64,000 nt of DNA from JAHEME01 sp034435035 (GTDB taxonomy: Bacteria > Chloroflexota > Anaerolineae > Aggregatilineales > UBA3940): contig DAOTXW010000041.1 in NCBI GenBank assembly GCA_034435035.1, positions 1 through 64,000 of the forward strand. Direction: 5' to 3'. Numbering within the stretch: position 1 is the stretch's first letter; each line of letters starts with the position of its first letter. Both the position numbers and the translations under genes were made by a program. Below, in pieces: positions 17,302 to 24,528 of this stretch. The notes under the pieces were generated by a model. The model was not told the DNA's origin. It saw only the letters and a list, made by a program, of their open reading frames with translations, and did not search any database.

Positions 17302-17384
17302 ATCCGCTCCTTGCCGGCTTCGATGATGATGGCTGTCTGCATAATAAGACGGTTGACCGGCCCGATCGATACGCCCCCATCGCC

Positions 17385-17516
17385 CCGCCGGCTCCCTCCC
17401 CCTCTCTAGCCGCCGCTTCCCCTCCCCCTCTCTGCCTGCCGGTTCCTTCCCCCTCTCTGCCCGCCGGCTCCCTCCCCCTCTCTGCCTGCGGAGAGGGGGT
17501 CAGGGGGTGAGGTCCC
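17385..17516. repeat. Dispersed GC-rich palindromic repeat, copy B
   Basis: Four tandem units of about 25 bases (CCGGCTCCCTCCCCCTC core followed by TCTGC and variants) end in the foldback CCCCCTCTC-N5-GCGGAGAGGGGG and GGGGGTGAGGTCC, matching copy A at 15576-15670. Most of this copy lies inside the open reading frame of the zinc-cluster gene and encodes its C-terminal tail. Confidence 0.85.
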
Positions 17517-18227
17517 CCGGCCCCGCCGCCGGCAAGCCCGCCGGGTGTCGCGATACGCCCGCGCCCGGCACAGATCGCTGCAGTACTTGGGCTCCATGCC
17601 CCGGCGCCCCTTCGGGAACAGCCGCCCGCATCTTTGGCAGCGCCGCTGCCGCGACCACCAGGCAGCCTTCCGGCAGCGATCGCTGCAGTACACCTGGTGC
17701 CGGTGGTAGTCAGGGAAGGGCTTCCCGCACCGCCCGCAGACCTTCACCGGTAGCCCCAGACGCAGCCGCACGTCGACTCGCCCGTCATACTGCCCGGCCC
17801 AGCGCTTCAGCCCCTCCGCCAGCGCCCGCTTATGCTGCCGCGCTGCCCTGGAGCATCGATCCGAGCACGTCCCGCGCCCCCGTTCCCCATCCCACACATA
17901 GGGGCGTTCGCACACCGGGCAGAACGCCACGGGCCAGCCCCGCTCCAGCCGGATCTTCACCCGGTCCCGCAGCGTCAGCCCCGGGAATCCCGGCACGGGC
18001 ACATCCAGCGATCCCACCCGCCGTTCGATCTCCCGGATCTGCCTCTCAGCCCGCCGCTCATCAGCGTTCCACTGGCGCAGCAGCCACCGCGGTTCCCCCC
18101 TTTCCCGGTGCCACTGCTGCCGGCATCGGTCAGAGCAGGTCAGCCGCGGTCGGCCGGTCGCCGCCTTTTTCAGCGGGGCGCCGCACTGCCGGCATCGGCT
18201 AGACGGGGGGTGCGAAAAAGCGGTCAC
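17406..18227 (-). CDS. Protein with four Cys4 zinc clusters, function unknown
   Basis: 273 residues with four clusters of the form CxxC...CxxxC: C12/C15-C31/C35, C103/C106-C121/C125, C164/C167-C181/C185 and C197/C200-C216/C220. Each ends in a CSD(R/L)C motif (TCSDRCR, TCSDRCS, YCSDRCR, YCSDLCR), so the protein is built from repeats of one small zinc ribbon. Between them the sequence is very rich in Arg and Trp, suggesting nucleic-acid binding. I do not recognise the family. The final 35 residues or so (from TSPPDPLSAGREGEG) are encoded by dispersed repeat copy B, so the original stop was probably lost or moved. The GTG start at 18227 has no strong ribosome site. Confidence 0.65.
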   Translation of the reverse strand: MTAFSHPPSSRCRQCGAPLKKAATGRPRLTCSDRCRQQWHRERGEPRWLLRQWNADERRAERQIREIERRVGSLDVPVPGFPGLTLRDRVKIRLERGWPVAFCPVCERPYVWDGERGRGTCSDRCSRAARQHKRALAEGLKRWAGQYDGRVDVRLRLGLPVKVCGRCGKPFPDYHRHQVYCSDRCRKAAWWSRQRRCQRCGRLFPKGRRGMEPKYCSDLCRARAYRDTRRACRRRGRGTSPPDPLSAGREGEGAGGQRGGRNRQAERGRGSGG

Positions 18228-18331
18228 AAAACCATCATAGAACTTCTGTTCTTGCCGGTCAACTGATCATCCGATCACGGGTACCGGTGTTTGGGGTCGG
18301 CCCGCCCCGGAATGATCGGCGTCCGAATCGC

Positions 18332-18360
18332 AGCGGGCCGGAGGTACCCCCCGGCCCGCT
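18332..18360 (-). terminator. Hairpin downstream of typA
   Basis: AGCGGGCCGG, a nine-base loop and CCGGCCCGCT form a perfect 10-bp stem 20 bases after the typA stop. No T-run follows on the minus strand, so it may be a weak or Rho-assisted terminator or an mRNA-stabilising hairpin. Confidence 0.5.
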
Positions 18361-18381
18361 GAGCAGCCAGCGCAGCGCTGT

Positions 18382-20235
18382 TTACCCCGCCGCTTCGACC
18401 ATCTTCTCCTGCCGCTTGCGATCCTTGATGCGCTGCTCATTGTTGAGCATGCGCTTGCGGATGCGCAGCGACTGAGGAGTGACCTCCAGCAGCTCATCTT
18501 CAGCCAGGAATTCAATACAGTCGTCTAGGCTCATGAGGCGCGGCGGGGTCAGCCGGATGCCATCATCGACCGGCTTGGCGCGGTGGTTGGTCAGGTGCTT
18601 GGCTTTGCAGACATTGAGGGTCAGGTCGCCGGGGCGGATGTGCTCGCCCACGATCATGCCTTCGTAGACCTCCACGCCGGGCCCGATGAACAGGGTGCCG
18701 CGCTCCTGGGCATTATCCAGCCCATAGGAGACAGCGACGCCGGCTTCGTGGGCCACCAGGCTGCCGAACTGGCGTCCGGGTATCGGCCCCATCATTGGCT
18801 CGTGCCCATAAAACAGGCTGTGGATAGTGCCCATCCCGCTGGTGGCCGTCAGGAACTGTGATCGGAACCCCAGCAGACCGCGGGTCGGCACCAGGTACTT
18901 CAGGAAGGTGGTGCCGTTAGCGCTGGACATATCGATCATCTGGCCCCGGCGGGAGCCCAGCAGCTCAACGACCGTGCCGATCAGGTCGTCGGCGACCTCG
19001 ATATGCACCTCCTCCACCGGCTCAAGCAGCTCGCCCGTTTCCGGATCCTGCATGTAGATGACTTCGGGGCGGGACACCTCGAACTCATAGCCCTCGCGGC
19101 GCATCGTCTCGATCAGGATGGCGAGGTGCAGTTCGCCGCGCCCGCTGACGGTGAACCGATCCGCCTGATCGGTATCTTCGACACGCAGGGCGACATTGTG
19201 GCGAACTTCCTCATACAGACGCTGCCGCAGGCGCCGGGAAGTGCCCCAGCCGGTTCGCCCCTCACGTCCGGCGAACGGCGAGGTGTTGACGCCGAAGGTC
19301 ATGCGGACAGTTGGCTCCTCCACACTGATGCCGGGCAGGGATTCCTGCACCGCTGGATCCGCGATGGTATCGCTGATATGGATCTCATCGAAGCCGGCAA
19401 AAGCCAGGATGTCGCCGGCCTGCACGACCTCCACTTCCTGCCGGGACAGGTTGTGGAACGTGAACAGATACTCGATCCGGCCCGGCTGACGATCACCGGC
19501 GGTGGACAGCCGGACAACCGGCATCCCGCGGCGCAGCGTGCCGGAGAGCAGCCGCCCCACGCCAATCTGGCCCTTGTAGTTGTCGTAGTCCAGCGTGGTG
19601 ACCAGCAGGCGGGCCGGAGCATCGGGTTCGATGCGGGGGGCCGGGACCTGCCGGAGGATGGTTTCAAACAGTGGGGTGAGATCATCGGCCAGATCATCGG
19701 GGGTGAAGCCGGCCCGGCCTTCCAGCCCGATGGCATATACCACCGGGAAATCGGCCTGCTCATCGGTGGCGCCCAGATCGAGGAACAGGTCGAAGGTCTC
19801 GTTGAGCGCCTGCTCGACGCGGGCATTGGGGCGCTCGATCTTGTTGATGACGACGATCACCCGCAGGCCCAGAGCCAGCGCCTTGCGCAGGACAAAGCGC
19901 GTCTGCGGCATGGGGCCTTCGGCGGCATCCACCAGCAGCAGCGCCCCGTCCACCATGTTCAGCACCCGTTCGACCTCCCCGCCGAAGTCAGCATGGCCGG
20001 GGGTATCGACGATGTTGATCTTGACTCCACCCCAGCTGACGGCGGTATTCTTGGCGAGGATGGTGATGCCCCGTTCGCGCTCCAGGGCATTAGAATCGAG
20101 GATGCGCTCGCCCGCCGCTGACGCATCGCGGAATACGCGTGCCTGCTTGAGCATACCATCGACCAGGGTGGTCTTCCCGTGATCGACGTGAGCGATGATA
20201 GCAATATTGCGAATATCGGATCGAACCTGGCTCAC
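18382..20235 (-). CDS. typA: Translational GTPase TypA/BipA
   Basis: Ribosome-associated GTPase of the EF-G-like class, needed for 50S assembly and growth at low temperature in several bacteria. 617 residues, standard length. G1 is AHVDHGKTTLVDG, G2 RGITILAKNT, G3 DTPGHADFGGEV; the EF-G-like domains and the BipA-specific C-terminal domain follow (LFIGPGVEVYEGMIVGEH, NHRAKPVDDGIRLTPP). Oddly, G4 reads NKIE instead of the usual NKID (bases 19834-19845), changing the residue that normally selects guanine. The start is GTG at 20235 with AGGGA upstream. The leader holds a terminator-like hairpin (20263-20281) and a promoter with TGCTATAAT. Confidence 0.96.
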   Translation of the reverse strand: MSQVRSDIRNIAIIAHVDHGKTTLVDGMLKQARVFRDASAAGERILDSNALERERGITILAKNTAVSWGGVKINIVDTPGHADFGGEVERVLNMVDGALLLVDAAEGPMPQTRFVLRKALALGLRVIVVINKIERPNARVEQALNETFDLFLDLGATDEQADFPVVYAIGLEGRAGFTPDDLADDLTPLFETILRQVPAPRIEPDAPARLLVTTLDYDNYKGQIGVGRLLSGTLRRGMPVVRLSTAGDRQPGRIEYLFTFHNLSRQEVEVVQAGDILAFAGFDEIHISDTIADPAVQESLPGISVEEPTVRMTFGVNTSPFAGREGRTGWGTSRRLRQRLYEEVRHNVALRVEDTDQADRFTVSGRGELHLAILIETMRREGYEFEVSRPEVIYMQDPETGELLEPVEEVHIEVADDLIGTVVELLGSRRGQMIDMSSANGTTFLKYLVPTRGLLGFRSQFLTATSGMGTIHSLFYGHEPMMGPIPGRQFGSLVAHEAGVAVSYGLDNAQERGTLFIGPGVEVYEGMIVGEHIRPGDLTLNVCKAKHLTNHRAKPVDDGIRLTPPRLMSLDDCIEFLAEDELLEVTPQSLRIRKRMLNNEQRIKDRKRQEKMVEAAG

Positions 20236-20252
20236 AGCATTATCCCTGTTAA

Positions 20253-20281
20253 CACAATAAAAGGGCGGCTGCGCACCGCCC
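20253..20281 (-). terminator. Terminator-like hairpin in the typA leader
   Basis: GGGCGG, a seven-base loop, CCGCCC, then TTTTATTGTG on the minus strand, ending just before the typA ribosome site. With the promoter at 20312-20320 it would sit inside the 5' untranslated region, so it could act as an attenuator or merely end read-through from upstream. Confidence 0.55.
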
Positions 20282-20311
20282 CGCGACTGGCAAGGGTTTC
20301 ACCTGACGATG

Positions 20312-20320
20312 ATTATAGCA
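20312..20320 (-). promoter_or_regulatory. Extended -10 promoter of typA
   Basis: TGCTATAAT on the minus strand (TATAAT at 20317-20312). The -35 region is poor (TGTCAG at 17 bases), as is usual with extended -10 elements. It predicts a leader of about 70 bases containing the hairpin at 20263-20281. Confidence 0.5.
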
Positions 20321-20352
20321 GGCGGATGGCACCGCTGACAGGGGGTCACGCA

Positions 20353-20412
20353 TCAGCGGGAGAAAAGTAAGCCGCCCAGGGCACTTTTAGCCTGGGCGGC
20401 TGTGGTTGGCAT
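20353..20412 (-). CDS. Possible 19-codon ORF within the small transcription unit
   Basis: ATG to TGA reading MPTTAAQAKSALGGLLFSR, running through the terminator stem at 20371-20400. No Shine-Dalgarno sequence precedes the ATG. I list it because it begins 18 bases after the stop of the 13-codon ORF and could be translated by coupling, but it may be chance. Confidence 0.15.
   Translation of the reverse strand: MPTTAAQAKSALGGLLFSR
20361..20401 (-). terminator. Intrinsic terminator of the small transcription unit
   Basis: AGCCGCCCAGG, a ten-base loop and CCTGGGCGGCT form a perfect 11-bp stem, followed on the minus strand by TTACTTTTCT. It lies about 120 bases downstream of the promoter at 20525-20554 and about 50 bases before the typA promoter. 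Confidence 0.75.
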
Positions 20413-20430
20413 CCCACGAGGGGAGTCCGG

Positions 20431-20472
20431 TCAGGACTGAGCCCCCGCAAGAGGCGACTTACCACTATCCAC
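20431..20472 (-). CDS. Candidate 13-codon leader peptide or micropeptide
   Basis: GTG-initiated ORF encoding MDSGKSPLAGAQS (first residue read as Met), then TGA. AAAGGAGG at 20479-20486 ends six bases before the GTG, which is ideal spacing and one of the best ribosome sites in the window. An alternative GTG abuts the Shine-Dalgarno and gives only four codons. The peptide has no run of identical or rare amino acids, so classic amino-acid attenuation is not indicated. Its stop lies near the start of the predicted inner stem. Confidence 0.4.
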   Translation of the reverse strand: MDSGKSPLAGAQS

Positions 20473-20524
20473 CAGTCACCTCCTTTCGCAACTCACCGGA
20501 CGTGTGGATCGCGATCCAGAGCGG

Positions 20525-20554
20525 AGTATAGGGGATGACGGGGGGAGAAGTCAA
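20525..20554 (-). promoter_or_regulatory. Strong sigma-70-type promoter
   Basis: TTGACT (20554-20549), 18-base spacer, TATACT (20530-20525) on the minus strand: five of six matches at each hexamer. It points toward typA but is followed by its own ORF and terminator, and lies back to back with the archease-rtcB operon. Confidence 0.7.
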
Positions 20555-20612
20555 GCGCCAAAGGGAAGGCAAGGGGTGCATTCCGGCGCGCAATGGACGA
20601 TAATGCAGGAAG

Positions 20613-21026
20613 ATGAACGGGCCACCCTGGGAAGAGATCGATCACACGGCCGACTGGGCGCTGCGGGCGCGCGGGCCGGATCGCCGTGCGCTGTTCGAAC
20701 ATGCCGCACAGGGGATGCTGAGCCTGCTGGGCGGCAAGCCAGCCGACGCGATCACAACCCGGCGCCAGATCGTGCTGACCGCGCCAGACTATGAGACGCT
20801 GCTGGTGGACTGGCTGACCGAACTCCTGTACATGATGGAGGATGGCAGCATGCTGATCTCCTCTGTGCAGGTACACCGGGTAGAGGACCTATCTCTGGAA
20901 GCAGAAGTGGAAGGCGGGCCGCCGCGTGAGCCTCCGGGTAAGCACATCAAGGCAGTGACTTACCACCTGCTGGCGATCCGCCAGACCGCGCAGGGCTACG
21001 AAACGGTGATCGTCTTTGATGTGTAG
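20613..21026 (+). CDS. Archease
   Basis: 137-residue cofactor protein that speeds guanylation of the RNA ligase RtcB and allows it to turn over. The family opening, EEIDHTADWALRARG, is intact and contains the metal-binding Asp and His; the TAPDYETLLVDWLTELLYMMED segment and the C-terminal VKAVTYH-like stretch (HIKAVTYHLLAIR) also match. The ATG at 20613 directly follows GCAGGAAG, a tight ribosome site. It is 11 bases upstream of rtcB, the usual pairing. Confidence 0.93.
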   Translation: MNGPPWEEIDHTADWALRARGPDRRALFEHAAQGMLSLLGGKPADAITTRRQIVLTAPDYETLLVDWLTELLYMMEDGSMLISSVQVHRVEDLSLEAEVEGGPPREPPGKHIKAVTYHLLAIRQTAQGYETVIVFDV

Positions 21027-21037
21027 GAGGAGGCGCC

Positions 21038-22486
21038 ATGCGTAGACAGGACCTGAAGCGGCTTTCAGAATATGTGTGGGAAATCCCGGCGACCTATCGT
21101 GACGATATGCGAGTGCCCGCCCGGCTGTATGCCAGCGAGCGCCTGCTGGAGAGTGCGCTGGGAGACGAATCGATCGAGCAGCTGGTGAATACCGCAACCC
21201 TGCCGGGGCTGGTGGGCTATGCCCTGGCGATGCCGGATATCCATCAGGGGTATGGCTTCCCCATCGGCGGCGTGGTGGCTGCCAGCACGCACAGCGGCGT
21301 GATCTCGCCCGGCGGGGTCGGGTTTGACATCAACTGCGGCGTGCGGGTTCTGGCCAGCAATCTGGATGCCGAGGCGCTCCGGCCGCATCTGCCTGCCCTG
21401 GCGTCCATGCTGTACCGGGCCTGCCCCAGCGGAGTAGGCCGGGGGGGCGGCCTCAGCCTGACGGGCAAGGAGTTCGATCGCCTGCTGGAGGGCGGCGCAG
21501 GGTGGGCGCTGGCAGCCGGGTATGCCGAGCCGGATGACATCCCCCGCACCGAGGAAAGCGGCCATCTGAAGGCGGCTGATCCCGGCAAAGTCAGTGCGCG
21601 GGCGATGGAGCGCGGCATCTCCCAGGTGGGGACACTGGGCGCCGGCAACCACTTCATCGAGGTGGACATCGTTGAGCAGGTGTTTGACGAAGAGGCAGCC
21701 TCCGCCATGGGGCTGGCGCCCGGCCGGGTCGTCGTCCAGATCCACTGCGGGTCGCGCGGCTTCGGGCACCAGATATGCACCGATTATGTGCGCGATTTCC
21801 AGTCTGCCGCACGAAAATATGGCATCGACCTGCCGGATCGCCAGTTGATCTGCGCGCCGTTTCAGTCGCCGGAGGGGCAGGCATATTACCGGGCGATGTG
21901 CGCAGCCGCCAACTATGCCTTCGTCAACCGCCAGGTGCTGGCCTTTCACATCCGGGAGAGCTTCCGGCAGGTGCTTCAGGAGAAGGGCCTGGATTACCGG
22001 CTCAGGCAGGTTTATGACATCGCGCATAACATGGCCAAGGTGGAGACCCATGTCCTTGACGGAAAACCGGTGGAGGTCGTGGTGCATCGCAAAGGGGCGA
22101 CGCGGGCCTTCGGCCCCGGCTTCGAAGGGCTGCCGCCCGAGTATCGCCCCATCGGCCAGCCTGTGCTGGTGCCCGGCTCGATGGGCACCGCCAGCTGGAT
22201 CCTGGCCGGCACGCCGGGCAGCATGGCGCAGACCTTCGGCAGCACCTGCCACGGCGCGGGCCGGCTGATGAGCCGCAGCCACGCCAAGAAAAGCATCCGC
22301 GGCGACAGCCTGCGCCAGACGATGCAGGATGGCGGCATCGAGGTGCGGGCCGGCAGCATGCCCGGGCTGGCCGAGGAAGCGCCCCAGGCATACAAGGATG
22401 TTGACGAAGTGGTACGCGTTGTCAGTGGGGCCGGGATCGCCCGACCGATCGCGCGGATCGTGCCGGCTGCGGTCATCAAGGGCTAG
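21038..22486 (+). CDS. rtcB: RNA-splicing ligase RtcB
   Basis: GTP- and Mn-dependent ligase joining 2',3'-cyclic phosphate (or 3'-phosphate) ends to 5'-OH RNA ends, in tRNA splicing or RNA repair. 482 residues, standard. Signatures: MPDIHQGYGFPIGGV, GVGFDINCGVR (metal-binding Asp and Cys), GTLGAGNHFIEV, QIHCGSRGFGHQ, and the nucleotidyl His in FGSTCHGAGRLMSR. Start ATG with AGGAGG nearby. It is co-transcribed with archease. No rtcA or rtcR lies next to it, so the sigma-54 regulation seen in enterobacteria is not indicated. A natural substrate here is unknown. Confidence 0.97.
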   Translation: MRRQDLKRLSEYVWEIPATYRDDMRVPARLYASERLLESALGDESIEQLVNTATLPGLVGYALAMPDIHQGYGFPIGGVVAASTHSGVISPGGVGFDINCGVRVLASNLDAEALRPHLPALASMLYRACPSGVGRGGGLSLTGKEFDRLLEGGAGWALAAGYAEPDDIPRTEESGHLKAADPGKVSARAMERGISQVGTLGAGNHFIEVDIVEQVFDEEAASAMGLAPGRVVVQIHCGSRGFGHQICTDYVRDFQSAARKYGIDLPDRQLICAPFQSPEGQAYYRAMCAAANYAFVNRQVLAFHIRESFRQVLQEKGLDYRLRQVYDIAHNMAKVETHVLDGKPVEVVVHRKGATRAFGPGFEGLPPEYRPIGQPVLVPGSMGTASWILAGTPGSMAQTFGSTCHGAGRLMSRSHAKKSIRGDSLRQTMQDGGIEVRAGSMPGLAEEAPQAYKDVDEVVRVVSGAGIARPIARIVPAAVIKG

Positions 22487-22546
22487 GGCCGCCTGCGCGC
22501 CGTGGGGCCTCACCCGGGCTGCGGTCTGTCCGAAAGCCGGGCCGGC

Positions 22547-22575
22547 TTGACTCGCCCGACAACTTAAGCCATAAC
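22547..22575 (+). promoter_or_regulatory. Sigma-70-type promoter before the first M23 gene
   Basis: TTGACT (22547-22552), 17-base spacer, CATAAC (22570-22575). The transcript would start about 40 bases before the ATG at 22621. The -10 hexamer is only moderate. Confidence 0.45.
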
Positions 22576-22620
22576 AACACAGGAAACCGGCGAGGATAAT
22601 CCCCAGACAGGAGAGACAGG

Positions 22621-24438
22621 ATGGCAACTCCCTATGACGGCAAGGTTGCCCTGTGGCATGTACAGGGGGACTGGGTCGCAGCGGTGCGCACCATCGACGA
22701 GCTGGCGCAGCTGATCAAGCAGCGCACCCCGGCGGTCAATGCCATTTTCATCAAGACCAGCAACGGCAACCGCTGGCAGGGCTCACGCGATACCAAGACC
22801 GCGATGGAGATCAACGGCCCGGAAGACATCGCCGAATGGGTATCCGCCATGAGTCAGGTCGGCATCGAATGCCACGCCTGGGCGGTGGTGGAAGGGCTGG
22901 ACATCCAGACGGAGATCGCGCTGCTTGTGCAGGCGTGCCGCGTGCCGGGCATCAAATCCATGATCCTGGATGTCGAACCGTATCAGGCGTACTGGAAAGG
23001 CACGGCAAATGATGCTGTGCGGCTGATGGAGGGAGTGCGCGGGCAGCTGGGTCTGGCATTCCACATCGGGATGAGCGTCGATCCGCGGCGCCACCACTAC
23101 CAGAGCATTTTTCCGGCGTCATGGCGCCCCTATATCGGCAGCATCCACCCCCAGTGCTACTGGGGAGAGATGGGCCGCTCGCCCAAGAGCATCCTTGACG
23201 AAACCTACGAGGTCTGGGGGGCCTACGGGCTGCCGCTGTACCCGGTGCTGCAGACGTGGGAGGTAAGCGCAGCCAGCGTCGAGCAGGCGCAGGACTTGGT
23301 GCTCAGCAAACGCGGGGCGCGCGGGCTGTCCTACTTCCGCATCGGGGCGGAAGAGGCCGACGTGATCCCGGTGCTCAACCGGACACGCGTTGAATCGGAG
23401 ATTGGCCCCGACTACACCTGGCGCCGGTACGGGTACCAGCAGGTGATGGGCCCCTATGACGCAGGCTATATGGATGGGACTCATATCGGGCAGCCGAGCG
23501 CGGCAGTGCTGCAGGAGTTCACCGGATCGAACGGCCACCGGGTCAAGTGGAAGGCCACTCGCGCTGACCGCGACACGGTCTGGGCGCAGTGGACGCCCCA
23601 GTTACCGCGCCCGGGCCTGTACGAGATTTCGATCTGGATTCCAGGCACCCGCGCGACCAGCCGCCAGGCTCGCTACCATATCCACGGCGTCACCGGGGTG
23701 GCATCCGAACTGCTGGTTCGTGTCGATCAATCGCTGTACTACGACGAGTGGGTGCCGGTAGTGGTCTACGAGTTCAGCGGAGCACCCGGCAGCGGCCGCG
23801 TCAACCTGACCGACCTGACCGGCGAAAGCGACAGGCGGGTAGCGTTCACCAGCATCCGCTGGCGCGAGGTGCTGGAGCAGCGCCACCTGGAGCCGGATGA
23901 GGGGCCGGGGTTTGATTCGCCGGTGGGCACTGAGGAGGAGCGCTTCGGGGACGAAGTCTGGCCGGCCCGGTGGTACGATGCGACCGGCTTCGCAGTTCAG
24001 TACAACCCGCCGCTGATCGGGGTGGCCTACCATACCGGCGCCGATCTGAACCTGCGGGCCGGCAATGACCTGGGTCAGCCGGTCTATGCGCCAGCCGACG
24101 GGCAGGTGCTGTTCTCGGGGGTGGGCTCAGGCACGTGGGGGGATATGGTGGTGATCAAGCACGATCCGCTGCCGGATGGGACGGTGGTCTGGAGCCGGCT
24201 GGCGCATCTGCAGCGGCGGCAGGTCAACGCCGGCGAGCGTGTAGTGCGCGGCCAGCAGGTGGGCACGGTCGGGGATTCGCAGGGCCGCTTCGACCCGCAC
24301 CTGCACTTTGATCTAGCCAGGACCAATATCCTGGAGAACAATCCGAACCACTGGCCGGGTCAGCGGCAGGACCTTGTGCTGCAGCACTACACCGATCCGC
24401 TCCAGTTCATCCTGCGCTACCGGCCGTTCCGCGGCTGA
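22621..24438 (+). CDS. TIM-barrel / golvesin-like / M23 peptidase protein, paralogue 1
   Basis: 605 residues in three parts. The first (about 1-255) looks like a TIM-barrel glycoside-hydrolase-like domain with an acidic pair in ILDVEPY (D117, E119). The middle (about 295-425) resembles golvesin-type beta-sandwich binding domains (RQARYHIHGVTG, VRVDQSLYYDEWVPV). The last (about 455-600) is an M23 (LytM) metallopeptidase with zinc ligands in YHTGADLN and HLHFD. This suggests a peptidoglycan-cutting or cell-wall-binding enzyme. No signal peptide or lipobox is visible at the N-terminus, which is odd for that role. AGGAG precedes the ATG. The next gene is a close paralogue with the same layout. 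Confidence 0.8.
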   Translation: MATPYDGKVALWHVQGDWVAAVRTIDELAQLIKQRTPAVNAIFIKTSNGNRWQGSRDTKTAMEINGPEDIAEWVSAMSQVGIECHAWAVVEGLDIQTEIALLVQACRVPGIKSMILDVEPYQAYWKGTANDAVRLMEGVRGQLGLAFHIGMSVDPRRHHYQSIFPASWRPYIGSIHPQCYWGEMGRSPKSILDETYEVWGAYGLPLYPVLQTWEVSAASVEQAQDLVLSKRGARGLSYFRIGAEEADVIPVLNRTRVESEIGPDYTWRRYGYQQVMGPYDAGYMDGTHIGQPSAAVLQEFTGSNGHRVKWKATRADRDTVWAQWTPQLPRPGLYEISIWIPGTRATSRQARYHIHGVTGVASELLVRVDQSLYYDEWVPVVVYEFSGAPGSGRVNLTDLTGESDRRVAFTSIRWREVLEQRHLEPDEGPGFDSPVGTEEERFGDEVWPARWYDATGFAVQYNPPLIGVAYHTGADLNLRAGNDLGQPVYAPADGQVLFSGVGSGTWGDMVVIKHDPLPDGTVVWSRLAHLQRRQVNAGERVVRGQQVGTVGDSQGRFDPHLHFDLARTNILENNPNHWPGQRQDLVLQHYTDPLQFILRYRPFRG

Positions 24439-24474
24439 CGGACTGAACGCTCCCACATAGATAGATAAAATGCT

Positions 24475-24503
24475 GCCGGGGCAGGCTTTTGTGCTGCCCC
24501 GGC
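24475..24503 (+). terminator. Hairpin between the two M23 paralogues
   Basis: GCCGGGGCAG, nine-base loop, CTGCCCCGGC: a perfect 10-bp stem 37 bases after the first stop. No downstream T-run, so it may reduce rather than end transcription into the second gene, or protect the upstream mRNA. Confidence 0.5.
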
Positions 24504-24528
24504 GCACCACCGCCGGCGAGGGAAGCCC

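Larger units (their letters stand above)
20361..20518 (-). ncRNA. Candidate small RNA / leader transcript upstream of typA
   Basis: Bounded by a near-consensus promoter (20525-20554) and an intrinsic terminator (20361-20401), giving a transcript of about 150-160 nt. Between them lie a strong Shine-Dalgarno with a 13-codon ORF and complementary segments that could fold: GUGGU (near 20463) with ACCAC (near 20404), and within it GGGG/AGUCC pairing with GGACU/CCCC. I do not recognise it as a known riboswitch, 6S, SRP, RNase P or tmRNA. It may be a stand-alone small RNA, a short mRNA for a micropeptide, or an attenuated leader feeding typA. Confidence 0.5.

Noticed and set aside
20476..20478. GTG immediately after AAAGGAGG as start of the micropeptide
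   Set aside because: It gives only four codons (MTGG) and has no spacing from the Shine-Dalgarno; the GTG at 20472 has six-base spacing and a 13-codon frame.
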